Source of the DNA: Brumimicrobium sp964585545
GTDB lineage: Bacteria; Bacteroidota; Bacteroidia; Flavobacteriales_D; Crocinitomicaceae
Direction of reading: 5' to 3'
Assembly: GCA_964585545.1 (NCBI GenBank)
Contig: CAZPDT010000004.1
Location: forward strand, 1 to 64,000
Length of the DNA: 64,000 bases
The notes beneath the pieces are model-generated. The model had not been told where the DNA came from, made no database searches, and worked only from the letters and a program-made list of their open reading frames with translations. The position numbers were made by a program, and so were the translations under genes. Position 1 is the stretch's first letter, and each line of letters begins with the position of its first letter. Shown piece after piece: positions 6,177 through 14,878 of the stretch.

Positions 6177-8088
6177 AATCAGTATTTGTTTCTACAGTAT
6201 TGTTGTGCTTTCCAAATTGCTTCAATTCCTGTGTTATTCCAACACCTTCTTCTTCTTCTCTTGCAGTATAAAACAGCAATCCAAAAGAAATAAAAAACAA
6301 AGGCAAAAGAAGAATTAAGAACAAAACATAAACACTTTGGCGAACGACATTTACCCAAACAATAGGGTCTTGAGTTATTTCCGAGAAAATGGGCAAGAGA
6401 AAATCAGAAAGCCAATCCAGTAAATCTCGCATATAAGGTTCTCCATTTATATTGTTATATGAAAGAACAAAAGCAAATAGTTGAGAGATAAAAAACGCTG
6501 TTATACACAATAATGAAAAGACAATGACACCCGAAGTCCATTTTTTTCCAGACAACAGAACCCCTTTTTTAAGAGAAGCTTTCTCGGTTAAGCCCGCACT
6601 TGCCGGCACCAATATAAAGAAGGGAAATAGAAAAACTGATGGAATCAATATATAGAAAGGAAGACCGGCAACTAATGCATAAAGGGGAACAATTGCTAAA
6701 AGCATTTTCAAGAACCTGTTTTGAGCAAACTTTTTAAACGTTGTTTCATACTGTTTATTGTTGATTTTTTGGAAAGTATAAAAAACAGATAAGCCAATAA
6801 AAGTGATAGGAACAAGCCATAAAAAAAGAACAATTGTGTCCAAAACACCATTAAAATTCTGTCCCCAAGGATTTCCAAAAATAATGGACGTTTGTGCCTT
6901 CCAATCATATTCATAAAAGGTGGTTAAATCAGAATAATGTGCAAAAAACTGAACCACCAGAAGGACAGCAATCAAAGGAAGAGCAACGCGAAAAATTATA
7001 TTAAAAAAAGTGTTGAAGTGCTGGAAATAAATCTGAAAGGTTTCTCTAAACAATTCAGCATTTTTTCTAATTTTATACGCCTTAAACTCTGTTTTTTCAA
7101 AAGGTGTAACCTGCGACTTTGGATTGACTTTTTCTGGAAATTTTCGTGCAACTAAAATTGGGTAAATTAAATAGTAGAATAAAATCATTGAAAAAGAAAA
7201 GAAAATGATCAACCATTTCGACCAATCCGTAAGTCCCTGATAGTTTCGAGTAACGTAACTCTCCAAAAAGCCGGCAACAATAAAAACAGGAATCAATGAT
7301 AACATAATTCGAACTCCTCTCATTCCTCTTATCTGCAATGACTGTAGACGGGTATAGCTTCCAGGAAATAAAAGTCCGTGTCCCAACGTAAATCCCGCTC
7401 CAGAAGCAATAACAATAGCTGAAAGTTCAAAAGCTCCGTGAATCCATATTGTTAAAAATGAAGTTAAGAGTAGTCCTTTCAGTTTAAAAAAGTACTGGAA
7501 AACACCGACCATAAGTGCATTTTTAAAGAGCAAAACGTGGGTTCCTAAAGAGAAAAATATTCCTCCTAAAAAACAGATTAAAGCGACCTTAATATTGTTT
7601 AGCGTAATCATTAAAAACATTGTTCCCTGCGACGTGTTGCCATAAACACCTAGTGGATTGCCATTGGCAATATTGGTTTCCGTTTGTTGAATATAACTTT
7701 GCCCTAATATAGCATCAGCATAATGGATGTCTTGATGGGTAGAAAAAGCACCTATTAATGCATAAATAATAAATAAAATAAGCGCAAAAAGAATGTTCTT
7801 TCTTGCCCTATAAATTTCTAATGGAAACTCAACTGTCCAAGCTTTCCACAAGACAGAAAAAGGTTCTCTTTTCTGTTTGTATAGTCTTCTGTGAATTTTT
7901 TGTGCCAAATAGTTGAGGTATGCTCTAACCATTCTTTTTTCGTGAAATGTTTGGGCATAGCTTAAATCATTGTTGAGTTCGGTATACAGTTCGCGAATTT
8001 TCTCAGGATCAGTAGCGGAAGAGGCCAGTTTTTTTTCGTACTCCGCCCATTTCTTTTTATTTTGATTAATAAACTGTGTTTCTTTCAT
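6169..8088 (-). CDS. Stage II sporulation protein M (SpoIIM/DUF95) family, extended membrane protein
   Basis: A 639-residue polytopic membrane protein. The N-terminal half has the SpoIIM/DUF95 pattern: cytosolic helices, then GAFSTHQDIHYADAILG, NNIKVALICFLGGIFFSLGT, and the hallmark IWIHGAFELSAIVIASGAG with conserved HGxxE. The second half adds about five more membrane helices after a DUF-like linker. Despite the name, the family is common in non-sporulating Bacteroidota and usually sits with DUF4129, as here. The ATG at 8088 (MKETQFINQNKKKW) is preferred over 8127, because family members begin at this motif. Function is unknown; a role in envelope assembly is inferred. Confidence 0.78.
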   Translation of the reverse strand: MKETQFINQNKKKWAEYEKKLASSATDPEKIRELYTELNNDLSYAQTFHEKRMVRAYLNYLAQKIHRRLYKQKREPFSVLWKAWTVEFPLEIYRARKNILFALILFIIYALIGAFSTHQDIHYADAILGQSYIQQTETNIANGNPLGVYGNTSQGTMFLMITLNNIKVALICFLGGIFFSLGTHVLLFKNALMVGVFQYFFKLKGLLLTSFLTIWIHGAFELSAIVIASGAGFTLGHGLLFPGSYTRLQSLQIRGMRGVRIMLSLIPVFIVAGFLESYVTRNYQGLTDWSKWLIIFFSFSMILFYYLIYPILVARKFPEKVNPKSQVTPFEKTEFKAYKIRKNAELFRETFQIYFQHFNTFFNIIFRVALPLIAVLLVVQFFAHYSDLTTFYEYDWKAQTSIIFGNPWGQNFNGVLDTIVLFLWLVPITFIGLSVFYTFQKINNKQYETTFKKFAQNRFLKMLLAIVPLYALVAGLPFYILIPSVFLFPFFILVPASAGLTEKASLKKGVLLSGKKWTSGVIVFSLLCITAFFISQLFAFVLSYNNINGEPYMRDLLDWLSDFLLPIFSEITQDPIVWVNVVRQSVYVLFLILLLPLFFISFGLLFYTAREEEEGVGITQELKQFGKHNNTVETNTDFE

Positions 8089-8267
8089 CTGCTGATTTAA
8101 CGTGCTATTGGCATTGTTAATGTACAACTTTTACTGCTGCGTGTTTTTTTCTCCTGCACCGCTTTCTCGAAGATATTATTTTTTAATGAAATTTACCCCT
8201 GATTTGGAAAGATTTTTCTGTTTTGGGCTGAACATAAAATTGTTCTATCTGTAATTAAAGCTATTAT

Positions 8268-9143
8268 TTACAACTGTTCTTTTTCTTTTTGATGTTTGGT
8301 TTTAAACAGTATAAAGTTTGCTCCAAGTGCTCCAAACCCTTCATAAAATAAAAATTGGTGGCTTGCTCGATCAAAAGATTCGCCTGTTGTTAAAACATCT
8401 GGTAAGTTGGCATAACCCGCTTTAAATCCAGCACGAAAAAACAAAATTCTCCAAAACTCAATATGCAACCCCGCCATAAGCGATGCCCCCCAACCTGCAA
8501 CGTGAAACTTATTGTCCATCCTATAACCAAATAACGTTACATCGGTGCGGGGAATATAAATTCCTAGACCTGCGTTTAATACTGGTGCTACTTCAATTTT
8601 CTCGGGAATAATCATAAATGTTTTGGGGAGATAATCAACCTCAGCAGAAAGGTAGTTGAGTCCATCAGTATGCTCAAATTGGAGAAAATCTTCGGTTAGT
8701 TCAACCTTATCTCCTTCTGAAAAGTCGGAATGCTCTGTATAATTTTCCCGGGGATAAATATGTCCTTCTATATCCACGGTTTGGTTTTGAACCATAACAT
8801 ATTTCATGTGATCTAAACCCACACTAATAGACAAGTTGTTTTCAAGCCAAAAGCCTAAACGGTAATTGTATTGTGGAATTGTGATGTGCTTGGGTGCAAA
8901 GTAGCTATTAAAAGTAAATTTTGATTGTCGATCTTTTGCTTTAACCTTATGCAGGATAAAGTCGTATTCTGGCCCCTTAAAATGAATGTTGCTTTTGCTG
9001 TATGCAGACCGATTGTATCCCCAATAAAAGAAAAAATGACCCTTGTGTTGCCTTCCTTTAGAAAAAGGATTATCTTGAGCATAAATAGCTGATCCTAATA
9101 AAATTAAAGCCGAAAAAATCAATCCTTTTAACTTCAACAACAT
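8268..9143 (-). CDS. Outer-membrane beta-barrel protein, paralogue of the protein at 13303
   Basis: A 291-residue protein with a signal peptide (MLLKLKGLIFSALILLGSAI, cleavage after YAQ) and alternating aromatic strands ending in a barrel-like C-terminus. It shares a clear signature with the protein at 13303-14166: GYNRSAYSKSNIHFKGPEY here against GYNRSGYTSPNIQFKSNTY there, followed in both by FIL..V..KD.QSK. Both also contain a short QFEHTDGLNYLSAEV/SQRQGMNYFALGI stretch. The ATG at 9143 is chosen because upstream in-frame starts would precede the signal peptide by 38 residues. Function is unknown; location in the outer membrane is inferred. Confidence 0.68.
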   Translation of the reverse strand: MLLKLKGLIFSALILLGSAIYAQDNPFSKGRQHKGHFFFYWGYNRSAYSKSNIHFKGPEYDFILHKVKAKDRQSKFTFNSYFAPKHITIPQYNYRLGFWLENNLSISVGLDHMKYVMVQNQTVDIEGHIYPRENYTEHSDFSEGDKVELTEDFLQFEHTDGLNYLSAEVDYLPKTFMIIPEKIEVAPVLNAGLGIYIPRTDVTLFGYRMDNKFHVAGWGASLMAGLHIEFWRILFFRAGFKAGYANLPDVLTTGESFDRASHQFLFYEGFGALGANFILFKTKHQKEKEQL

Positions 9144-9383
9144 AATCAAATTTTTTATTGTAAAGATTATAAAAGTACATATTTTAAAACAGTATTGAAG
9201 ACGAACCCATAATATTTCGGTAAATTTTATTTTTTTATTAACAGAAATACGTCTCAATTGGACGTGTTTATAAAAGATTCACATTCATCCGAAAAGTTTA
9301 AGTAGATAAATACTCCTTAATCCAATTTTTTCCTATATTTAATAGAAGAACAAAAAAGATTTAAAAATAATTTGAAATTATAG

Positions 9384-9413
9384 TTGTTGATTTAAAAAAA
9401 GTTTTTACATTTG
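9384..9413 (+). promoter_or_regulatory. Promoter of bcp-recA
   Basis: TTG at 9384-9386, a 19-base spacer and TACATTTG at 9406-9413 form a full match to the Bacteroidota housekeeping promoter, 40 bases before the bcp start codon. No separate promoter is evident in the 21 bases between bcp and recA, so recA is probably read from here. Confidence 0.6.
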
Positions 9414-9453
9414 ATTATAATTTCGTCAAAACAATGTTTAAAATAATAGCAAA

Positions 9454-9915
9454 ATGACAGAATTGAAGAGGGGGGAGGCTGCCCCAGCATTTACAGCAAA
9501 AGACCAAAATGGGAAGTCGGTTTCGCTTTCAGACTATAAAGGAAAGAAAGTAGTTTTGTATTTTTATCCCAAAGACATGACGCCAGGTTGCACCAACCAA
9601 GCGTGTAACCTAAGAGACAATTTTGATGCTTTAAAAAAAGAAGGAATTGTTGTTTTGGGCGTAAGTCCTGATGATGAAACACGCCATCAAAAATTTATTG
9701 ATAAACACGATTTGCCTTTTACATTAATAGCAGATGCTAACAAAGAAGTAATCGATGCTTATGGTGTTTGGGGTCCCAAAAAATTTATGGGAAAGGAATT
9801 TGACGGGGTTTACCGTACCACATTCTTAATCGATGAAGAAGGAAAGATTTATGACATTATAAATAAACCAAAAGTAAAACAACATTCCGAAGAAATATTA
9901 GCCCTTTGGAAATAA
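9454..9915 (+). CDS. bcp: Thioredoxin-dependent thiol peroxidase (bacterioferritin comigratory protein, peroxiredoxin)
   Basis: A 153-residue PrxQ/BCP peroxiredoxin that reduces hydrogen peroxide and organic peroxides with electrons from thioredoxin. Visible motifs are FYPKDMTPGCTNQACNLRD, holding the peroxidatic Cys (first) and the resolving Cys five residues later, and the GVWGPKKFMGKEFDGVYRTTFLIDEEGKI segment with the conserved active-site arginine. Length is normal. It is followed 21 bases later by recA, an order that would couple peroxide defence with DNA repair. It has a clear promoter at 9384-9413. Confidence 0.93.
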   Translation: MTELKRGEAAPAFTAKDQNGKSVSLSDYKGKKVVLYFYPKDMTPGCTNQACNLRDNFDALKKEGIVVLGVSPDDETRHQKFIDKHDLPFTLIADANKEVIDAYGVWGPKKFMGKEFDGVYRTTFLIDEEGKIYDIINKPKVKQHSEEILALWK

Positions 9916-9936
9916 CATAAACAAAAAACAAACGAT

Positions 9937-10974
9937 ATGGCAGAAACGAAAAAAGCAAAAGAAAAATCGAAAGTAAATGAAGATAAATTAAAAGCCCTTC
10001 AACTGACGATGGATAAACTAGACAAAACGTACGGAAAAGGATCAGTAATGAAGCTGGGAGACGGTGTTGTTGCTGATGTAGAATCAATACCTTCTGGTTC
10101 AGTAACCTTAGATTTGGCGCTCGGCGTTGGAGGCTATCCAAAAGGACGTGTTATAGAAATTTACGGTCCGGAATCTTCAGGAAAAACCACCTTGGCAATT
10201 CATGCTATTGCAGAAGCACAAAAAGGAGGAGGAATAGCTGCATTTATTGATGCAGAACACGCATTTGACCAGTTTTATGCAAAAAATTTAGGCGTAGACA
10301 CAAATGATTTGATTATTTCTCAACCCGACAATGGAGAACAAGCATTAGAAATCGCCGACAACTTAATTCGCTCAGGCGCTATCGACCTTTTGGTTATTGA
10401 CTCCGTTGCGGCACTTACACCAAAAGCAGAAATTGAAGGTGAAATGGGAGACAGTCAAATGGGACTACAGGCACGATTAATGTCTAAAGCCCTACGAAAA
10501 TTAACAGGATCTATTAACAAAACAGGAACGTGTTGCATATTTATCAATCAATTGAGGGATAAAATTGGTGTTATGTTTGGCAACCCAGAAACAACAACGG
10601 GAGGAAATGCTTTGAAGTTTTATTCTTCGGTTCGTGTGGACATTCGAAGATCAAGTCAAATCAAAGATGGTGACGCCGTAATTGGTAACCGCACCAAAGT
10701 GAAAATTGTTAAAAACAAAGTGGCGCCACCATTCAGAAGAGCAGAGTTTGACATTATGTATGGAGAGGGCATTTCCAAGGTAGGAGAAATTTTAGACTTG
10801 GGTGTTGATCTCAATATTGTGGATAAAAGTGGCTCTTGGTTTTCTTATGGCGATTCGCGTTTGGGACAAGGACGAGATGCAGTAAAACAAATCATTGCAG
10901 ACAATCAAGAATTGATGGATGAAATAGAGACGAAAATTAAAGAGGCTCTTGCTCCCCAAAAGGAGCAAGCGTAA
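9937..10974 (+). CDS. recA: Recombinase RecA
   Basis: A 345-residue RecA that forms filaments on single-stranded DNA for homologous recombination and triggers LexA cleavage where present. Walker A is GPESSGKT (77-84); the Walker B region LLVIDSVAALTPKAEIEGE and the L2 loop region with GGNALKFYSSVR are intact. The N-terminus is lysine-rich, as in other Bacteroidota RecA proteins. Length is normal. It follows bcp by 21 bases and is ended by a strong hairpin terminator at 10988-11019. No LexA-type operator was recognised upstream. Confidence 0.98.
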   Translation: MAETKKAKEKSKVNEDKLKALQLTMDKLDKTYGKGSVMKLGDGVVADVESIPSGSVTLDLALGVGGYPKGRVIEIYGPESSGKTTLAIHAIAEAQKGGGIAAFIDAEHAFDQFYAKNLGVDTNDLIISQPDNGEQALEIADNLIRSGAIDLLVIDSVAALTPKAEIEGEMGDSQMGLQARLMSKALRKLTGSINKTGTCCIFINQLRDKIGVMFGNPETTTGGNALKFYSSVRVDIRRSSQIKDGDAVIGNRTKVKIVKNKVAPPFRRAEFDIMYGEGISKVGEILDLGVDLNIVDKSGSWFSYGDSRLGQGRDAVKQIIADNQELMDEIETKIKEALAPQKEQA

Positions 10975-10987
10975 CTGCATATCGTTG

Positions 10988-11019
10988 AAAAGGTGTGGAT
11001 TAATTTTCACACCTTTTTT
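10988..11019 (+). terminator. Intrinsic terminator after recA
   Basis: AAAAGGTGTG (10988-10997) and CACACCTTTT (11008-11017) form a perfect 10-base stem with a 10-base loop, followed by further T residues. The A/T flanks make it usable in both directions. It overlaps the last codons of the convergent transporter gene ending at 11007. Confidence 0.82.
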
Positions 11020-11972
11020 ATTCTCAAATTCATTAAAACAATCGCCAATAAAATCAAAATTATCCCCATCCACTGAATTATAAAAACCTTTTCGTGAAGT
11101 AAAAAATAAGCCAGAGTCACAGAAACAGGAAGTTCCATAGATGAAACGATACTGCCCAATCCAAGTCCTGCATTTGGGAAGCCTTTATTGAGCAATATTG
11201 GTGGCAATATTGTCCCAAACAATCCCAATATCAACCCGTAGGTATAAAATATAGAAAAATCAAAAGGCCGAATACTTGAGGGGTTGTTGGTCATACTTAA
11301 ATACACTCCTTTCCAAAACTCAAAGTGAACAGGCCCAATTTGCGAAACAAACAAAAACAAAAACACCAAAATACTTCCTCCTAAAAGCATAATTAAACTC
11401 TTTTTAGAAGGCGATAAATAATTGGCAATCCGATTCGAGGTAAACATGGTAATTGTATATGAAACGGCAGCCATAAGCCCCCAAAAAATACCGATCGGGT
11501 CAAGTTCAGCATCGACATTTAATGCGTCTGTCGCTAAAACAGTTCCAATAAGAACGATCAGTGTAGCAATAATTTTGCGACTATTGGGCAATTTCTTTTC
11601 TAAAACACTCTCTAAAACAACGCTCAACCAAACCGACTGCATCAACAATACAATTCCAATTGAAACATCGATAAATTGAACAGAAAGATAATAAAACAAG
11701 CTGGTTCCCCCAAAAGATGTTCCTGTTAAAACCAATTTCCAAAAATCCCGACGGGTTGGCGATGCCTTTTTCTTTTGAGTCAATCTCCCTTGAATAAAAA
11801 TGATTATAAAAAGACCTAAAATACCAATAACAAATTGGGCTGTGGTTACTTCAGCGGTTGTATAGCGTTGTGGGCTTGTATAGGCCAACTTCACAACAGT
11901 GGTAAGCATTCCATAAAATGAAGCGCCCAAACCCACAAACAAAACACCTTTTAAAACTTTATTGCTGCCCAT
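11007..11972 (-). CDS. EamA/DMT-family transporter
   Basis: A 321-residue inner-membrane protein with ten hydrophobic helices in two EamA halves (roughly 8-145 and 160-315), the drug/metabolite transporter architecture. Features include YTTAEVTTAQFVIGILGLF in the first half and a second half ending LAYFLLHEKVFIIQWMGIIL, with the usual E-x-x-x-x-x-Q/W-x-G pattern near the last two helices. The substrate cannot be told from sequence. The gene converges on recA and its stop codon lies inside the shared terminator. Confidence 0.85.
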   Translation of the reverse strand: MGSNKVLKGVLFVGLGASFYGMLTTVVKLAYTSPQRYTTAEVTTAQFVIGILGLFIIIFIQGRLTQKKKASPTRRDFWKLVLTGTSFGGTSLFYYLSVQFIDVSIGIVLLMQSVWLSVVLESVLEKKLPNSRKIIATLIVLIGTVLATDALNVDAELDPIGIFWGLMAAVSYTITMFTSNRIANYLSPSKKSLIMLLGGSILVFLFLFVSQIGPVHFEFWKGVYLSMTNNPSSIRPFDFSIFYTYGLILGLFGTILPPILLNKGFPNAGLGLGSIVSSMELPVSVTLAYFLLHEKVFIIQWMGIILILLAIVLMNLRIKKV

Positions 11973-12070
11973 AGAAAGAATTAGAGTCGCAAAAATAGGG
12001 AAAAACTTATACTGTACAGTTTTAATATGGTTTAAGAAAAGATTTCCATAACAATCTACGAAAATAATCG

Positions 12071-12095
12071 TTCCATTACAGCGTGTGAGTTGGGT
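12071..12095 (+). repeat. Dispersed repeat, copy 1
   Basis: TTCCATTACAGCGTGTGAGT followed by TGGG. The core ATTACAGCGTGT(A/G)..GTTGGG recurs at 14270-14291 and 32226-32242. It lies in the short gap between the divergent transporter and holB. Function is unknown. Confidence 0.45.
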
Positions 12096-12166
12096 GGATT
12101 AGTTCAGGTTAAGAAACAAATTGCAAAAAGCCCATAGATTTCAGTCGAATTATATATCTTTATCCT

Positions 12167-13285
12167 ATGCTTTTTAAGGAGGTTATAGGACATAGCGATT
12201 TAAAGAAAAAATTGACTGAAGATGTAAGAGAAAAAAAGGTTTCTCATGCCCATTTGTTTTTGGGAAATCTCGGCTTTGGCGGTCTGCCCTTGGCATTGGC
12301 CTTTACGCAGTACCTCTTGTGTGAAAATAAAAAAGAAGAAGACAGCTGTGGTGAATGCAGTTCATGTAGAAAGGTAGCCAAATTAGAACACCCCGATCTC
12401 CATTTGTCTTTTCCGACAGCCCAAGCAATTTCAAAAATTTCCAATCCTTTGTTTTCAGACTGGAAAAAGGCCGTGATGGAAAACCCATACCTGAGCTTGA
12501 GTGATTGGATTGAAGCTTCTGACCCAAAAGGGAGAAAGCCCATAATCTCGGTTCACCAAAGCATGGAGATCATCAGGAGCCTTTCCCTTAAATCATTTGA
12601 TGGAGGCTATAAAGTAAGTATTATTTGGATGGCAGAAGAAATGAATCAAAGTTGTGCAAATAAACTACTCAAAATTATAGAAGAACCTCCCAAAAACACG
12701 CTTTTTATTCTCATTGCAGAGTTAGAGGATATGATTCTGCCTACAATACTGAGTCGAACGCAAATTCTTAAAATTAAACCCTTAAAAGAAGAAGCTATTA
12801 CAGGATATTTAACTGAAAAAAGCAATGCTGACGAAGAGTTAATTAAAAGTATCACCTCCCGGTCACAAGGAGATTTGGCAATGGCTCTTGAATTACTAAA
12901 TTCGGGTGATTCCGAAAACAGCAATTATGCGTTATTTATCGAATTAATGCGGATTTCCTTCCAAAAAAACGTAATTTCAATGATGAATTGGGCAGAGCAA
13001 ATGTCGAAACTTGGAAGGGCTCAACAAAAACATTTTATAAAATATGCTTTGTACATGGTACGGCAAAGTTTAATGCAAAACTATACTGAAGGACAACTCT
13101 CAAAAACTTCACCGGAAGAAGCGCAATTTTTATCTAAATTTGCGAAATTTATAACGGGGAACAATGTAATGGAGTTCAATAAAATGTTCAATGAAGCCCA
13201 TTACAATATAGAAAGAAACGCCTATGGAAAATTAATATTTACAAATATTACATTTGAGGTAATGCGGTATATCCATAGGGCTTAA
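12167..13285 (+). CDS. holB: DNA polymerase III subunit delta'
   Basis: A 372-residue clamp-loader subunit of the AAA+ fold. The zinc-binding cysteines lie at 52, 61, 64 and 67 (CGECSSC), and the RFC-like sensor region KLLKIIEEPPKNTLFIL and SRTQILKIKPL are typical. The Walker A position reads GNLGFGGLP, lacking the lysine, which fits delta' subunits that do not hydrolyse ATP rather than DnaX. It helps load the sliding clamp during replication. The start is the ATG at 12167. The outer-membrane protein gene follows 17 bases after its stop. Confidence 0.9.
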   Translation: MLFKEVIGHSDLKKKLTEDVREKKVSHAHLFLGNLGFGGLPLALAFTQYLLCENKKEEDSCGECSSCRKVAKLEHPDLHLSFPTAQAISKISNPLFSDWKKAVMENPYLSLSDWIEASDPKGRKPIISVHQSMEIIRSLSLKSFDGGYKVSIIWMAEEMNQSCANKLLKIIEEPPKNTLFILIAELEDMILPTILSRTQILKIKPLKEEAITGYLTEKSNADEELIKSITSRSQGDLAMALELLNSGDSENSNYALFIELMRISFQKNVISMMNWAEQMSKLGRAQQKHFIKYALYMVRQSLMQNYTEGQLSKTSPEEAQFLSKFAKFITGNNVMEFNKMFNEAHYNIERNAYGKLIFTNITFEVMRYIHRA

Positions 13286-13302
13286 TTTACAATTATATAT
13301 AG

Positions 13303-14166
13303 ATGACTTTATATTTTACTTATAAAATCAAACTCAATAGTTTTTTATTGTTATTACTATTTTTAGTTCCAAATGCAATATGGGGACAAAAAGGATCAAA
13401 TTCCAAAGGAACATTCTTTGCTCACGCCGGCTACAATCGAAGCGGATATACATCGCCAAACATACAATTCAAAAGCAATACTTATGAATTTATCCTACAA
13501 AATGTAATATTAAAAGATAACCAATCATCTAAAAGCATGGGGCGGTTTTTTTCTAGCTCTTCCCCACAAATCAATGTTAAAATCGGTTACTATTTAGGAA
13601 ATAAATGGGCAATTACTGCGGGGTACAACCGTTATAACACCTACTTTAAAAACAATCAACCAGTTGGTTTAGAAGGTACTTTTGCCCCAGGATCAAGCAA
13701 AAACTATTCAGGAGAGGTTAACGAAAAGATAAACCTTACCCGTGACCAATACAACCTGTCTCAGCGTCAAGGAATGAATTATTTTGCCTTGGGTATTCAG
13801 CGAACAGATTATCTTTATTCCTCTCGGAATGATAACTTTGGCATTCAAACAGTTGTAGGTGTTAAGTTCGGGGGATTGTTTACCAAAATAGATTATACCT
13901 ATGAAGAAAAAACCGTACAAGGTATTGCTTCTTTTAGTGGGCTAGGTGCTTCATTAGATATGGGTATAAAGTTCGATTTCTTCCGTTACGTTTACCTCCT
14001 CATCGGATTGGATGGTGGTATATTGGGTCAAAATAAGATAAAAATATCAATTCAAGAAGGAGAAACCGCAAAGCAAGTTGTGGGATACCTCTCCCCTTCA
14101 ATAAATATCGGGTTTTCAATTATAGGGGATTCATCAGGCGGTTGCGGAACCTGTCCACAGTGGTAA
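13303..14166 (+). CDS. Outer-membrane beta-barrel protein, paralogue of the protein at 8268
   Basis: A 287-residue protein with a signal sequence (about residues 1-28, ending IWGQ) and aromatic, glycine-rich beta strands. It shares HAGYNRSGYTSPNIQFKSNT and the following FILQNVILKDNQSSK with the protein at 8268-9143. The C-terminus ends in GCGTCPQW, a two-cysteine tail not present in the paralogue. It follows holB by 17 bases and is probably read with it, although the products are unrelated in function. The role is unknown. Confidence 0.68.
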   Translation: MTLYFTYKIKLNSFLLLLLFLVPNAIWGQKGSNSKGTFFAHAGYNRSGYTSPNIQFKSNTYEFILQNVILKDNQSSKSMGRFFSSSSPQINVKIGYYLGNKWAITAGYNRYNTYFKNNQPVGLEGTFAPGSSKNYSGEVNEKINLTRDQYNLSQRQGMNYFALGIQRTDYLYSSRNDNFGIQTVVGVKFGGLFTKIDYTYEEKTVQGIASFSGLGASLDMGIKFDFFRYVYLLIGLDGGILGQNKIKISIQEGETAKQVVGYLSPSINIGFSIIGDSSGGCGTCPQW

Positions 14167-14264
14167 CCTGCCTTATCCCGCATTCCAAGACAGAAACCTT
14201 TTGCGACACAAAATAGCTAACGCTGGATTATAGGATAAATTCAGTCCTGTTGCAATATTTATAA

Positions 14265-14317
14265 GCGTTTCATTACAGCGTGTAGGTTGGGCCTAATGGT
14301 AGTGCGTAATGGAACGC
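14265..14317 (+). repeat. Dispersed repeat, copy 2, inside an inverted repeat
   Basis: GCGTTTCATTAC (14265-14276) and GTAATGGAACGC (14306-14317) form a 12-base inverted repeat with one mismatch. Between them is CAGCGTGTAGGTTGGGCC, the dispersed motif also seen at 12075 and 32226. Directly after it comes CAGATGACACGGATG...GATAAACACGGATTTTTG, a degenerate repeat type common in Bacteroidota intergenic DNA, also represented at about 32312-32336. Possible non-autonomous element. Confidence 0.5.
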
Positions 14318-14424
14318 AGATGACACGGATGCTAGTATCGCTGATAAACACGGATTTTTGTTTTTTGCAGATGAGATTTGTATATATAATAATCTGCGAA
14401 AAATCCCGCAAAAGTGTTCAACAA

Positions 14425-14835
14425 CTACCCAAGAAGCACCCCTTTTTTGTTTAAAATAGGCACATTGACAAAGTTTTCCTCTTTGATGGTCTCGGGAAGA
14501 AAAACAAATTTCTTATCGTATAATTGATCTTCGATCCAAAAACTGACAAGGTATTCATTGTTCAGCTTTAGAACCTCTTCAATCAAAGGTTCTACTTTGG
14601 TTGCTGAATGAGGAGCAAGTGTTCCAAATGATTTTCTTAATGTGGTTGTTCGGATGGTTTCTTTAGACCGTTCAACAGTAATATAACCTCTTGATGAAAC
14701 CAACACTTCTTCTAATGCTTGTGGTTTTTGATTGATCAGATAAACAGAATATGCAGAATTCTTACCTTCAGCATTCTCTTGAATGGCTGCCACAAAAACG
14801 TTTTCAACTTTAGGCCCTTTTAATTCTGGTTTCAC
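14425..14835 (-). CDS. Conserved hypothetical protein
   Basis: A 136-residue soluble protein without signal peptide or membrane helix. It opens MKPELKGPKVENVFVAAIQE, followed by YSVYLINQKPQALEEVLVSSRGY and ends with DKKFVFLPETIKEENF. This pattern of beta strands is familiar from short Bacteroidota proteins, some of which carry an apparently erroneous phenylalanyl-tRNA synthetase label in databases; nothing in it resembles a synthetase. The gene stands alone, 44 bases downstream of the start side of the serine hydrolase gene region. Function unknown. Confidence 0.6.
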   Translation of the reverse strand: MKPELKGPKVENVFVAAIQENAEGKNSAYSVYLINQKPQALEEVLVSSRGYITVERSKETIRTTTLRKSFGTLAPHSATKVEPLIEEVLKLNNEYLVSFWIEDQLYDKKFVFLPETIKEENFVNVPILNKKGVLLG

Positions 14836-14878
14836 GACTAGATTTTTTAAAATTTAACTGTAAATAAAGATACATATT

